This document shows, in pieces, positions 50,525-58,013 of a DNA stretch of 64,000 nucleotides. The DNA comes from Pseudomonas fluorescens (GTDB lineage: Bacteria; Pseudomonadota; Gammaproteobacteria; Pseudomonadales; Pseudomonadaceae), in the NCBI RefSeq assembly GCF_902498195.1, contig NZ_CABVIY010000003.1, forward strand, positions 434,001-498,000, written 5' to 3'. The notes beneath the pieces were generated by a model. The model made no database searches. It was not told the origin of the DNA and saw only the letters and a list, made by a program, of their open reading frames with translations. Each line of letters starts with the position of its first letter. Within the stretch, counting starts at the first letter, position 1. The position numbers and the translations under genes are program-made.

Positions 50525-52348
50525 ATGACCGAAACCTTTGATCCAAGCGCCTTCCTGTCGACCGTCAGTGGGCGTCCCGGTGTGTATCGCATGTTCGACA
50601 GCGAAGCGCGCCTTTTGTATGTCGGCAAAGCCAAGAACCTCAAGAATCGCCTGTCCAGTTACTTCAGGAAAACCGGACTGGCGCCCAAGACGGCCGCGCT
50701 GGTGTCGCGTATCGCCCAGGTCGAGACGACCATCACTGCCAACGAAACCGAGGCATTGCTGCTTGAACAGACGCTGATCAAGGAGTGGCGCCCGCCGTAC
50801 AACATCCTGCTGCGCGATGACAAATCCTACCCCTACGTTTTTCTGTCCGATGGCCAGTTCCCGCGCTTGAGCATTCATCGCGGTGCGAAGAAAGCCAAGG
50901 GCAAGTACTTCGGCCCGTACCCCAGCGCCGGTGCGATTCGCGAAAGCCTGAGCCTGCTGCAAAAGACTTTTTTTGTTCGCCAGTGCGAAGACAGCTATTA
51001 CAAGAACCGTACGCGTCCATGCCTTCAGTACCAGATCAAGCGCTGCAAGGCGCCTTGTGTCGGGCTGGTCGAACCCGAGGTGTATGCCGAGGACGTGCGA
51101 CATTCGGTGATGTTCCTGGAGGGGCGCAGCAATGCGCTGACCGACGAGTTGTCGGCGGGCATGGAAGAGGCGGCGATCAACCTGGAGTTCGAACGTGCCG
51201 CCGAGCTGCGTGACCAGATCTCACTGCTGCGCAGGGTCCAGGACCAGCAGAGCATGGAAGGCGGGACCGGGGACGTCGATGTGATCGCGGCGTTCGTCAA
51301 CCCGGGCGGTGCATGCGTGCACTTGATCAGTGTTCGCGGTGGGCGGGTGCTGGGAAGCAAGAATTTTTTCCCGCAGGTGGGTATTGAAGAAGACGTTTCC
51401 GAGGTAATGGCGGCGTTTCTTGGCCAGTATTTCATCAGCAGTCCTGAGCGCGACTTACCGAGCGAGCTGATCGTCAACGTGGTTCATGATGATTTTCCGA
51501 CGCTGATTGCGGCCATTGAAGAATTGCGCGGTCGCGAACTGACCATCAGTCATCGGGTGCGCGGTACGCGGGCACGCTGGCAACAACTGGCGGTCACCAA
51601 CGCCGAGCAGGCACTGGGCGCGCGCCTGGCTAATCGTCAGCACATCACGGCACGTTTCGATGCGCTGGCCGAGGTGCTGCAACTGGACGAGCCGCCACAG
51701 CGCCTAGAATGCTATGACATCAGTCACTCCAGCGGTGAAGCGACCGTGGCGTCCTGCGTGGTGTTCGGCCCAGAAGGCCCGATCAAGTCCGATTACCGTC
51801 GCTACAACATTGAAGGCGTAACGGCCGGGGATGACTACGCGGCAATGCACCAGGCGCTGACCCGGCGTTTCAGCAAGCTGAAGGACGGGGAGGGCAAGCT
51901 GCCAGATATTTTGCTGGTGGACGGCGGCAAGGGGCAGCTGTCCATGGCCCGTGATGTGCTCAATGAGCTGGCGGTGCCGGACCTGATCCTCCTCGGGGTG
52001 GCCAAGGGCGCGACGCGCAAGGCCGGCTTCGAAACCCTGTACCTCAACGATGCCGCCCATGAATTCACATTGCGCGGCGATTCCCCCGCGCTGCACCTGA
52101 TTCAACAGATTCGCGACGAAGCTCACCGCTTTGCCATCACCGGTCACCGTGCTCGTCGTGGAAAAACCCGTCGTACGTCTACGCTTGAGGGCGTTGCCGG
52201 CGTCGGGCCGACACGTCGCCGCGATTTGTTGAAACATTTTGGTGGATTGCAGGAGCTGTCTCGTGCCAGCATCGAAGAGATCGCCAAAGCACCCGGGATC
52301 AGTAAAAAGCTCGCAGAGTTGATTTATGCAAATCTGCACAGCGAGTAG
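50525..52348 (+). CDS. uvrC: Excinuclease ABC subunit UvrC
   Basis: Endonuclease of nucleotide excision repair that cuts both sides of a lesion in the UvrB-DNA complex. The 607-residue protein has the GIY-YIG domain for the 3' cut (GVYRMFD with [14 protein letters not shown]), the UvrB-binding motif [15 protein letters not shown] near residue 215, the RNase-H-like domain for the 5' cut ([19 protein letters not shown] near residue 400) and a C-terminal tandem helix-hairpin-helix ([18 protein letters not shown]). It shares the gacA transcript. Confidence 0.97.
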   Translation: MTETFDPSAFLSTVSGRPGVYRMFDSEARLLYVGKAKNLKNRLSSYFRKTGLAPKTAALVSRIAQVETTITANETEALLLEQTLIKEWRPPYNILLRDDKSYPYVFLSDGQFPRLSIHRGAKKAKGKYFGPYPSAGAIRESLSLLQKTFFVRQCEDSYYKNRTRPCLQYQIKRCKAPCVGLVEPEVYAEDVRHSVMFLEGRSNALTDELSAGMEEAAINLEFERAAELRDQISLLRRVQDQQSMEGGTGDVDVIAAFVNPGGACVHLISVRGGRVLGSKNFFPQVGIEEDVSEVMAAFLGQYFISSPERDLPSELIVNVVHDDFPTLIAAIEELRGRELTISHRVRGTRARWQQLAVTNAEQALGARLANRQHITARFDALAEVLQLDEPPQRLECYDISHSSGEATVASCVVFGPEGPIKSDYRRYNIEGVTAGDDYAAMHQALTRRFSKLKDGEGKLPDILLVDGGKGQLSMARDVLNELAVPDLILLGVAKGATRKAGFETLYLNDAAHEFTLRGDSPALHLIQQIRDEAHRFAITGHRARRGKTRRTSTLEGVAGVGPTRRRDLLKHFGGLQELSRASIEEIAKAPGISKKLAELIYANLHSE

Positions 52349-52380
52349 AATGCCACCTCACCTCGTAGCCAGTTGTGCCG

Positions 52381-52941
52381 ATGAATATCCCTAATCTGAT
52401 TACCGTTCTACGCGTCCTGCTCATCCCGATCTTCATTTTACTGTTCTACCTGCCTTATCAGTGGAGCTACCTGGCATCAGCCTCGGTCTTCGCATTTGCC
52501 GCTGCCACGGACTGGCTGGACGGGTATCTGGCCCGCCGTCTGGAGCAAAGCACGCCGTTCGGGGCTTTTCTCGATCCCGTCGCCGACAAATTGATGGTCG
52601 CCGTTGCGCTGGTACTGCTGGTGCAGGAACACGGCAACCTGTGGCTCACGCTGCCTGCGGCAGTCATCATCGGTCGCGAGATCGTGGTCTCGGCCCTGCG
52701 TGAATGGATGGCCGAACTCGGCGCCCGTGCCCACGTGGCCGTGTCGAACCTGGGCAAATGGAAAACCGCCGCACAGATGCTCGCGCTGGTGATTCTGCTG
52801 GCCAACCCGTCAGACTTCAGTTTCTGGGTGATGTTGGGTTACGCCCTGCTGATGGTGTCCGCGGGCCTGACTTTGTGGTCCATGGTTCAATACTTGCGAG
52901 CTGCCTGGCCCCATCTGAAGACCGACGTTGAAAAGAAATAA
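52381..52941 (+). CDS. pgsA: CDP-diacylglycerol-glycerol-3-phosphate 3-phosphatidyltransferase
   Basis: Membrane enzyme that makes phosphatidylglycerol phosphate from CDP-diacylglycerol and glycerol 3-phosphate. The 186-residue protein starts [20 protein letters not shown] and has the CDP-alcohol phosphotransferase signature DG-x2-AR-x8-G-x3-D-x3-D in the segment [13 protein letters not shown] to [10 protein letters not shown] (residues about 47-70). Three to four further helices follow. ATG at 52381 is used; a GTG two codons earlier is possible. It lies 32 bases after uvrC, before the tRNA cluster. Confidence 0.96.
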   Translation: MNIPNLITVLRVLLIPIFILLFYLPYQWSYLASASVFAFAAATDWLDGYLARRLEQSTPFGAFLDPVADKLMVAVALVLLVQEHGNLWLTLPAAVIIGREIVVSALREWMAELGARAHVAVSNLGKWKTAAQMLALVILLANPSDFSFWVMLGYALLMVSAGLTLWSMVQYLRAAWPHLKTDVEKK

Positions 52942-52961
52942 AACTTTTTTGAATCAAAGGG

Positions 52962-52989
52962 TTGACGGGGCTTCTGGATTCTATAGAAT
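52962..52989 (+). promoter_or_regulatory. Promoter of the tRNA cluster
   Basis: TTGACG and TAGAAT separated by 16 bases, 16 bases before the tRNA-Gly 5' end, followed by a GCGCC-rich discriminator as in stable-RNA promoters. It lies directly after pgsA. Confidence 0.65.
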
Positions 52990-53004
52990 GCGCCACACCA
53001 AGAC

Positions 53005-53080
<76 letters not shown>

Positions 53081-53126
53081 AGTTTTACGCATTTGATGTC
53101 GCTGCTACTGACAGCAAATGTTTTGA

Positions 53127-53200
53127 GGCCGAGTAGCAAAATGGTTATGCAGCGGATTGCAAATCCGCCTACGCCGGTTCGATTCCGACCTCGGCCTCCA
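53127..53200 (+). tRNA. tRNA-Cys (GCA)
   Basis: 74 nt. Acceptor GGCCGAG pairs with CTCGGCC, then TCCA; anticodon GCA at 53159-53161. It follows tRNA-Gly by 46 bases in one transcript, as in other pseudomonads. Confidence 0.97.
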
Positions 53201-53210
53201 CTATAAACAA

Positions 53211-53242
53211 CCCCGTAGATCGATGATCTACGGGGTTTTTTA
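53211..53242 (+). terminator. Intrinsic terminator after tRNA-Cys
   Basis: Perfect stem CCCCGTAGATC / GATCTACGGGG followed by T7, ten bases past the tRNA. Confidence 0.88.
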
Positions 53243-53305
53243 TTGCGGTCGGGAAAGTGCAGTACCTGGCAAATGCCCCCGCTCTTCGCGATCAATCTAA
53301 AAAAA

Positions 53306-53340
53306 CTTTGTAGGTCTATGATTTACAGAGTTTTTATTTT
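53306..53340 (+). terminator. Degenerate copy of the tRNA-Cys terminator
   Basis: Same length (25 bases) and register as the preceding stem, matching it at 17 of 25 positions, with most differences being C to T or G to A. A weak stem and T5ATTTT remain. It suggests a duplicated and decayed tail. Confidence 0.45.
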
Positions 53341-53438
53341 CTTGAGTCTGCAAGATTTAGTCTGAATAATCGCAACTGCGACCTTGCTTCACGGGGACGG
53401 GATGTATATATTTCCCCCCTCTGATTCACCGCGCTACC

Positions 53439-53525
53439 GCCCGAATGGCGAAACTGGTAGACGCATGGGACTTAAAATCCCCCGCTCGTAAGGGCGTGCC
53501 GGTTCGATTCCGGCTTCGGGCACCA
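53439..53525 (+). tRNA. tRNA-Leu (TAA)
   Basis: 87 nt class II tRNA with a long variable arm. Acceptor GCCCGAA pairs with TTCGGGC, then ACCA; anticodon TAA at 53473-53475. Its 3' end is a common integration site for islands; no duplicated end was seen in the window. Confidence 0.97.
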
Positions 53526-53533
53526 TTTAAAAT

Positions 53534-53576
53534 CAAGGGTTTGCGGGCGAAAGCTGATGCAAACCCTTGTTTGTTT
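53534..53576 (+). terminator. Terminator after tRNA-Leu
   Basis: 11-bp stem CAAGGGTTTGC / GCAAACCCTTG, loop of 14 bases, followed by TTTGTTT. Confidence 0.75.
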
Positions 53577-53624
53577 CAGGGGGGCGTCATTTCTCCCGCT
53601 GGCGAAACTGTTTGATCAACCTGA

Positions 53625-53651
53625 AAGCCTCGGCAGTTGCCGGGGCTTTTT
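53625..53651 (+). terminator. Hairpin with T-run, gene-poor region
   Basis: AAGCCTCGGC / GCCGGGGCTT with loop AGTT and T5. On the plus strand there is no gene for it to end besides tRNA-Leu; it may end the minus-strand remnant at 53692. Confidence 0.6.
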
Positions 53652-53691
53652 CGTTTTTAGCTTTCTGAGGCTTTCGAGGTGTCCGAATCCA

Positions 53692-53899
53692 TCAGTCAGT
53701 CCTCTGGTCTTCGTCAGGCTTACTCCGAGCGATGATCTCGTCGATGGTTTCCGCTATAAAGTCCGCGTTCGCGCTGAGGACGCCCAGACGGTCCTCAATG
53801 CGGTTGGATAGTTCACGGGAGCCGCGCTGATCGATCCATAGGCCAATCTCCTCTTTGGCGCATCCGAGGGAGCACAGGGTTTTAAGGGCCGTACGTCAT
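53692..53899 (-). pseudogene. Degraded paralogue of the gene at 56264-56494
   Basis: Reading on the minus strand, the frame ending TGA at 53692 gives CAKEEIGLWIDQRGSREL and NRIEDRLGVLSANADF, which aligns with CKEIADWVDHQGGHPT and RIRDRLNDIEKDTPL of the gene at 56264-56494. No start codon of this frame is usable: it opens after a TGA near the 5' end. An ATG at 53899 lies in another frame and meets a stop after five codons; one base would restore it. The upstream leader has the same module as the intact gene. The remnant probably reflects a lost 5' end or a frameshift. Function unknown. Confidence 0.5.
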
Positions 53900-53960
53900 A
53901 GATGGTCGTTCGAGCCAGGCCGTACAGGCGCTGGGAGGGCGGCGTAAATGAGCGGGAATG

Positions 53961-53982
53961 AAAAAGCCCGCATGGGCGGGCT
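53961..53982 (-). terminator. Leader terminator, module A
   Basis: On the minus strand AGCCCGC-CCAT-GCGGGCT then TTTTTC, starting about 20 bases after the module A hairpin. It would end the leader RNA at about 60 nt. Flanking A and T runs allow it to work both ways. Confidence 0.65.
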
Positions 53983-53999
53983 GTTTTTTCACACTGGTT

Positions 54000-54048
54000 G
54001 CTGATCCCTCAGCTGCATTGAGTGTAGATGGCGTCCTGCGAGGTGCAA
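54000..54048 (-). promoter_or_regulatory. Leader module A: promoter and AGGGAT hairpin
   Basis: Minus strand: TTGCAC (54043-54048), 16 bases, TACACT (54021-54026), then a hairpin GCTGAGGGATCAGC at 54000-54013 near the expected transcript start. The hexaloop AGGGAT fits the ANGGAN pattern of RsmA/CsrA sites. It closely matches module B at 56567. Confidence 0.5.
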
Positions 54049-54056
54049 GTCGAAAC

Positions 54057-54087
54057 GAAAAGCCCGACGCATGGGTCGGGCTTTTGG
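54057..54087 (+). terminator. Hairpin AAAAGCCCGAC / GTCGGGCTTTT
   Basis: Symmetric terminator-like hairpin with A and T runs, GC-rich stem of seven pairs, loop GCATGG-like. It could serve either strand; no complete gene lies next to it. Confidence 0.6.
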
Positions 54088-54202
54088 TGGATGGGCCAAA
54101 TCCCTTTGGCTGAGTGCATTGTGCCGGGTCAATGTGACGACTGTGTGAAAGGGCTGATGCCGGGCGGATTTCCTGACAATGCATCCGCGCGTCACATAGA
54201 AC

Positions 54203-54244
54203 GCAATATTTAAGATTTAAATAATATTTAAATCAATTATTTAG
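54203..54244. other. AT-rich island
   Basis: About 40 bases of almost pure A/T including ATTTAAAT-AAT-ATTTAAAT (54214-54232), very unlike the surrounding DNA. Such tracts bind MvaT/H-NS-type proteins in Pseudomonas or mark foreign DNA; which applies is unknown. Bases 54088-54202 show nothing recognisable. Confidence 0.6.
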
Positions 54245-54295
54245 GATCGATAGTTGAAGTTAGATGTAACTACGGCGTAATGCAGCGCAGGGCTG

Positions 54296-54739
54296 TCACT
54301 CGCAGGCAGTGATGACGGCCTTTTCGGCGCGCTGGATTTCTTGCTTGACGTCTGTCGTGATTCGCTGCTCCTTGCGCTGTTGCCCAAGGAAGGTTTGATC
54401 GCCCCGTGACTTGACCTCGGCGTCCGTAGCGGCAACTTGCGCCTGGACCTTGTCGGAATGTTCTGAAATGACCGTTTCCACTTCTTCCTTGGTCTTGGCG
54501 GTATCCAGGGCGCTGATGAGATTCCCCACTTCGGCCTTTTCGGCCTCGGCATAGCCTTCGACAGACAAGCCGGCGGCCATGGCGCGTGCCTGGATTTGCA
54601 CGGTCTTGAGATGCTCCTGTGCGACTTCGCACAATTTATCCTGACGCGGATCCTTGCTGGCTTCCCACGTGCTGAACCCGTAAGCCACGGCAACTACAAA
54701 TGCCACAACGACCGTTGCGCCAATAAATCTGCCTTTCAC
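54296..54739 (-). CDS. Hypothetical membrane-anchored protein
   Basis: 147 residues. One N-terminal helix (about residues 5-22, IGATVVVAFVVAVAYGF) is followed by a hydrophilic region rich in Glu, Lys, Gln and Ala, likely helical, with two Cys (KLCEVAQEH near 38 and VITACE at the end). The N-terminus looks like a membrane anchor with the rest in the periplasm. GTG at 54739 has GGAG and AGG upstream, so it is preferred over the ATG at 54763, which has no ribosome binding site. Nothing was recognised by family. It is flanked by gene-poor DNA and by a secreted small protein gene upstream. Confidence 0.7.
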   Translation of the reverse strand: MKGRFIGATVVVAFVVAVAYGFSTWEASKDPRQDKLCEVAQEHLKTVQIQARAMAAGLSVEGYAEAEKAEVGNLISALDTAKTKEEVETVISEHSDKVQAQVAATDAEVKSRGDQTFLGQQRKEQRITTDVKQEIQRAEKAVITACE

Positions 54740-54912
54740 GATTACCTGCTCTCCAAATGACAACGGAGTGATCGTCCAATTCTGTTTTAGAGTTGAAAGA
54801 CTAGCTCAGGATGCAAGGAAAGTGGCCCAGTAAATCGCAGGCAAGGGGCAGCCTCCAATGGTCAGCGAAGGTTCCAGCGGTCATGAGCGCGCTGGACAGG
54901 GACGGGGGATGC

Positions 54913-55206
54913 TCAGCCCTCGGAGTCGTTTTTCTGTTGTGTTTTTCCGTCATCCTTTGGGTTGTTAGAGGACGCCGCTTCTTTTTCCAGGGTTTGTGAA
55001 TCGGCGCCGGAATTTGAACCTGCGGCTTCCTCGCCTTTTTTGCTGGCCTTGTCCTGATTGGACTCAGTGCCATGGGCCTGGTTTAAACCGGGGATGGCGG
55101 CAGGTGGAACGGCGGATCCCTGGCTGGCGGTTTCTGCCGCAAATGCATGGAATGAAGCACTCGATAGCAGGGCGAGAAGTGTGATCGCAGCTGTTTTTCT
55201 GTTCAT
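54913..55206 (-). CDS. Hypothetical small exported protein, low complexity
   Basis: 97 residues. A clear signal peptide (MNRKTAAITLLALLSSASFHAFA, cleavage after AFA at about residue 23), then a Ser, Gln, Lys, Asn and Glu-rich tail without structure (for example EKEAASSNNPKDDGKTQQ). The tail may be disordered in the periplasm. The ATG at 55206 starts the signal peptide; a longer open frame before it is not expected to be used. No family was recognised. Confidence 0.72.
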   Translation of the reverse strand: MNRKTAAITLLALLSSASFHAFAAETASQGSAVPPAAIPGLNQAHGTESNQDKASKKGEEAAGSNSGADSQTLEKEAASSNNPKDDGKTQQKNDSEG

Positions 55207-55397
55207 GATTCGGGTCTTCCACGCGCAGGGATGTATGGCTTTGGAAGGGGGACGAAGGGAAAGGTGCCAGGCGCCTGACGAGTGGGGAATGAGAGGAGCG
55301 GCATTCATGCAGCGGGCATGTACTGCCACAGCCAGGCTTTATAGCGATTACCACCTGCCGAAAGCTTGACCGTGCGCAGCGTATCTACAGGGCTCAA

Positions 55398-55598
55398 TCA
55401 ACCGCCCGTTTCCTGTTGCGCCTTTCGCCGATCGCTGCCGTCAGGGTTGCCGCTGTTGATCAGTCTCCTTTCCAGCAGGATATTTTGCAGCGCCTGCCGG
55501 TCCGACGGGTTCAGTTGGTCTTCTCGCTCCTTGAGTTCAAGCAGGATCGGGCTGGACCACTGGCGATAGGTGTGTTCGGCATTACGAATGGATGACAT
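55398..55598 (-). CDS. Hypothetical protein, 66 residues
   Basis: A soluble, mainly helical, charged protein (for example ILLELKEREDQLNPSDRQ and NILLERRLINSGNPDGS) with no membrane segment. A strong ribosome binding site, AAGGAGGAAGCG, sits just before its ATG, which supports a real gene. No known domain was recognised. It lies in the small-gene accessory stretch. Confidence 0.7.
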   Translation of the reverse strand: MSSIRNAEHTYRQWSSPILLELKEREDQLNPSDRQALQNILLERRLINSGNPDGSDRRKAQQETGG

Positions 55599-55769
55599 CG
55601 CTTCCTCCTTGATCAGGCTGGCGCCACAAAGGGCGCCGCCATTCGATACGAAAGAGACCCTAGACGAGGAAGCGGATTGCCGCCAATGCAGTACGTCGGG
55701 CTTCGGCCTTGGAGGTATCAGGCACCTGTCGACGCTGGGCCGACCAGGCCCAGCCGTCGATGCTATCGG

Positions 55770-56054
55770 TTATACGAAAGGTTGCCCGGCAAAACCACGG
55801 GGCAGTCGTTGCAACCCGGCTATGGCCGTCAACCGCTCGGTCCAGGACTGGCGCCAGTCAGCATCGCTGTGGGGGGCTTTGTTTTTGCGTGCGGCGCGTC
55901 GCGCAGCATTGCGTTGGGCTTTGCGCGCTTCCTTGTAGGCGTCGGTGTTTCGGCAGCTTCGGCATTTGACCCGGTTGAGTTCGCGGGTGGAGGTGAGGTT
56001 GTTGCCTTTGTGACCGCAGGCCAGGTGCCCGCTGACGTTGAAGTGAGTGACCAT
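55770..56054 (-). CDS. Hypothetical zinc-ribbon-like protein
   Basis: 94 residues with two Cys-containing knuckles, HLACGHKG and VKCRSCRN, spaced 22 residues apart as in short zinc ribbons, followed by an Arg/Lys/Ala-rich helix (KEARKAQRNAARRAARKNK) that could bind nucleic acid. The 30-residue C-terminus (SDADWRQSWTERLTAIAG) is not recognised. GAGGAG with nine-base spacing precedes the ATG. A nucleic-acid-binding role is inference only. Confidence 0.7.
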   Translation of the reverse strand: MVTHFNVSGHLACGHKGNNLTSTRELNRVKCRSCRNTDAYKEARKAQRNAARRAARKNKAPHSDADWRQSWTERLTAIAGLQRLPRGFAGQPFV

Positions 56055-56125
56055 CAGGACGTCTCCTCGTGACGTGTGATCGTTTGACCGCACGCGGGGG
56101 GTGACGTTCGTTGCCGGCCCTGGCA

Positions 56126-56152
56126 CAAAAAAATCCCAGCGCCGGGCTGGGT
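56126..56152 (-). terminator. Intrinsic terminator
   Basis: Minus-strand CCCAGCCCGGCGCTGGG followed by T7; it ends transcription past the gene at 56264-56494 and lies ahead of the zinc-ribbon gene. Confidence 0.8.
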
Positions 56153-56263
56153 GGGGGGAGCAGCACGCAATGATCGGGCAGGCATTCATTCGGTAACGAA
56201 GGGGTGTCGCCGATCATGCCTGCGCTGTCAGAACGCTGTTTTGCATCAGCTGCCTGCAAGAAG

Positions 56264-56494
56264 TCATCTGAACCGTGGCAGCGGCCGGTCGACCGGTTTA
56301 AGCGCCGACAGGGTGTTGCGAATCAGCGGCGTATCCTTCTCGATGTCGTTCAGGCGATCGCGAATCCTGAGGGCGGTGGGATGTCCGCCTTGATGATCGA
56401 CCCAATCGGCGATTTCCTTGCACGCCGCAGCCAGGCGAACCTGACGGGAATCAAGCAGGGTGAGCAGGGTGGTGATGGACTCTTTTTCCGACAT
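56264..56494 (-). CDS. Hypothetical small helical protein
   Basis: 76 residues, soluble and probably helical: MSEKESITTLLTLLDSRQ, then ACKEIADWVDHQGGHP and RIRDRLNDIEKDTPLI. GGAGGTG lies six bases before the ATG. A degraded relative occurs at 53692-53899. The leader carries a promoter, an AGGGAC hairpin and a terminator-like hairpin (56532-56617), so expression may be controlled by read-through. No function is known to the annotator. Confidence 0.72.
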   Translation of the reverse strand: MSEKESITTLLTLLDSRQVRLAAACKEIADWVDHQGGHPTALRIRDRLNDIEKDTPLIRNTLSALKPVDRPLPRFR

Positions 56495-56531
56495 GGGAAA
56501 CACCTCCGTTGAAGACACCTGGCGGGGCAGT

Positions 56532-56554
56532 AAAAAGCCCGCTGGGAGCGAGCT
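56532..56554 (-). terminator. Leader terminator, module B
   Basis: Minus-strand AGCTCGCT-CCC-AGCGGGCT then TTTTTA, about 20 bases after the module B hairpin and 38 bases before the start codon at 56494. It would end the leader RNA at about 60 nt unless read through. Confidence 0.65.
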
Positions 56555-56566
56555 TCTACCGATGGT

Positions 56567-56617
56567 CGCTGGTCCCTCAGCGCTCTCTTCAGTATAGACC
56601 CGTAAAAAGCACGTCAA
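56567..56617 (-). promoter_or_regulatory. Leader module B: promoter and AGGGAC hairpin
   Basis: Minus strand: TTGACG (56612-56617), 15 bases, TATACT (56591-56596), then hairpin CGCTGAGGGACCAGCG (56567-56582) close to the expected transcript start. Its hexaloop AGGGAC fits ANGGAN. The 19-base core GCTGAGGGAYCAGCRACCA is shared with module A. Confidence 0.55.
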
Positions 56618-56623
56618 GGCTCA

Positions 56624-56845
56624 TCAGCCTTGGCGGGCTGTCACTTGTGATCTGGCATTCAGCTGGCGGCAGACGCGCAACGCGTCTTCTTCAAGATCGT
56701 AGCCGTCACCGATGAAGCCGTTGGTGCGGGTATCGTTTATGCGGTACCAGACGGCGGCATCCGGGGGTGGATGTCCGATTTCACCGGCCCGGCGTCCATG
56801 AATAATGATCTTGTTGCAGCGCTTGACGACGAATATGTCTTCCAT
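56624..56845 (-). CDS. Hypothetical protein, 73 residues
   Basis: A small soluble protein beginning MEDIFVVKRCNKIIIHGRRAGEIG, with IGDGYDLEEDALRVCRQL in the second half. Mixed beta/alpha composition; no domain recognised. The ATG at 56845 is used. A promoter TTGCAC-N16-TATAGT lies about 35 bases upstream on the minus strand, near 56886-56913. Part of the same small-gene stretch, immediately before the topoisomerase gene. Confidence 0.68.
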   Translation of the reverse strand: MEDIFVVKRCNKIIIHGRRAGEIGHPPPDAAVWYRINDTRTNGFIGDGYDLEEDALRVCRQLNARSQVTARQG

Positions 56846-56917
56846 GGCTTCACCGCAGCTGATTTGTGTACAGATCAACTATAGAAGCCATTTGTCATCG
56901 TGCAAAAAATAGGCAGG

Positions 56918-57937
56918 TCAATTCGTCGGTTCAGACGCCAGTTGCTCCAGCAGCATGGCCAGCGCGACCTCTTCGGCACGCAAGCCTTTGCGCACCCTGG
57001 GCCTGGGTAATTTGGCCAATGCACCTAAATGAAATCCGTCGAGTACACCGGGATGGATGTAGCACTTGCGGCAAACCGCCGGTGTATTACCCAGTTGTCT
57101 GGCGACGCTTTTGACCATTTCCACCACTTGCCGCTTCGCCTCCGATTCCGGCTCCCACTGCAACTCGCGCAGCACGGAGAGCGCCAGGGCGCTGCCGGCC
57201 CAGGTGCGGTAATCCTTGGCGGTGAAATCGGCGCCGGTCAGGGTTTGCAAGTAGGCGTTGATGTCGGCGGAGGTGACCGTATGCCGTTCACCGTTCTCAT
57301 CGAGGTATTGAAAGAGGTTCTGCCCGGGTATCTCCTGGCAACGCTTGACGATTCTCGCCAGCCGCCGGTCCTTCACGGTGATTTGATGTTCGACGCCACT
57401 TTTGCCCCGAAACTGGAATTTGATCGCGCTGCCGTTGATCTCCACGTGACGGTCGCGCAGGGTGGTCAGGCCATAGGAACGGTTGTCCCGGGCGTATTGA
57501 GCGTTGCCCACACGGATCAATGTCGCATCGAGCAGGGTAATGACCGTGGCCATGACCTTCTCGCGACTGAAACCCGGAGCGGCCAGGATGGCCTCCAGTT
57601 TTTTACGCAGTTTAGGCAATGCCAGGCCAAAATCCCGCAGGCGCGAATACTTGTCGGTGTCGCGCACTTCACGCCAGCGCGGGTGATAGCGGTACTGCTT
57701 GCGACCTCGCGCGTCGCGGCCGGTGGCTTGCAGATGCCCGCGCGGGTCGGCGCAGATCCACACATCGGTGTAGGCCGGCGGCACCGCGAGGGCATTGATG
57801 CGCCCAATCTCGTCGGGATCGGTGATGCGTTGACCGGCCGGATCGAAATAACAGACCTTGCCGCGCAATGTCTTGCGGGCGATTCCGGGCAGCGTGTCAT
57901 CGACGTAATGCAGGTCGGGCGGCAGCGCATCGGGCAT
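56918..57937 (-). CDS. DNA topoisomerase IB, poxvirus-like
   Basis: Relaxes supercoils by nicking one strand through a 3'-phosphotyrosine link. The 339-residue protein has an N-terminal beta domain (YVDDTLPGIARKTLRGK) and a catalytic domain with the Arg/Lys/His set (for example LIRVGNAQYARDNRSYGLTT, RGKSGVEHQITVKDRRL, and the nucleophile Tyr in CRKCYIHPGVLDGFH). The layout matches bacterial homologues of vaccinia topoisomerase. The ATG at 57937 is preferred over a TTG at 57955. Such genes are dispensable and scattered in Pseudomonas. It shares no operon features with modC. Confidence 0.92.
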   Translation of the reverse strand: MPDALPPDLHYVDDTLPGIARKTLRGKVCYFDPAGQRITDPDEIGRINALAVPPAYTDVWICADPRGHLQATGRDARGRKQYRYHPRWREVRDTDKYSRLRDFGLALPKLRKKLEAILAAPGFSREKVMATVITLLDATLIRVGNAQYARDNRSYGLTTLRDRHVEINGSAIKFQFRGKSGVEHQITVKDRRLARIVKRCQEIPGQNLFQYLDENGERHTVTSADINAYLQTLTGADFTAKDYRTWAGSALALSVLRELQWEPESEAKRQVVEMVKSVARQLGNTPAVCRKCYIHPGVLDGFHLGALAKLPRPRVRKGLRAEEVALAMLLEQLASEPTN

Positions 57938-58013
57938 GGCGATTGTCCTGGGCAAGGAATCCGGGGGGCGTTACAGCCATTGACCCCACGGTGCGCCAGT
58001 CGTGCCAGTGGAG

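Noticed and set aside
53501..53525. Integration site (att) at the 3' end of tRNA-Leu.
   Set aside because: No second copy of the tRNA 3' end and no integrase gene are visible in the window.
53882..54184. A 100-codon minus-strand frame containing KKQPAHAGFFIPAHL.
   Set aside because: This is the translation of a terminator hairpin and its flanks, a known source of spurious small proteins in pseudomonads.
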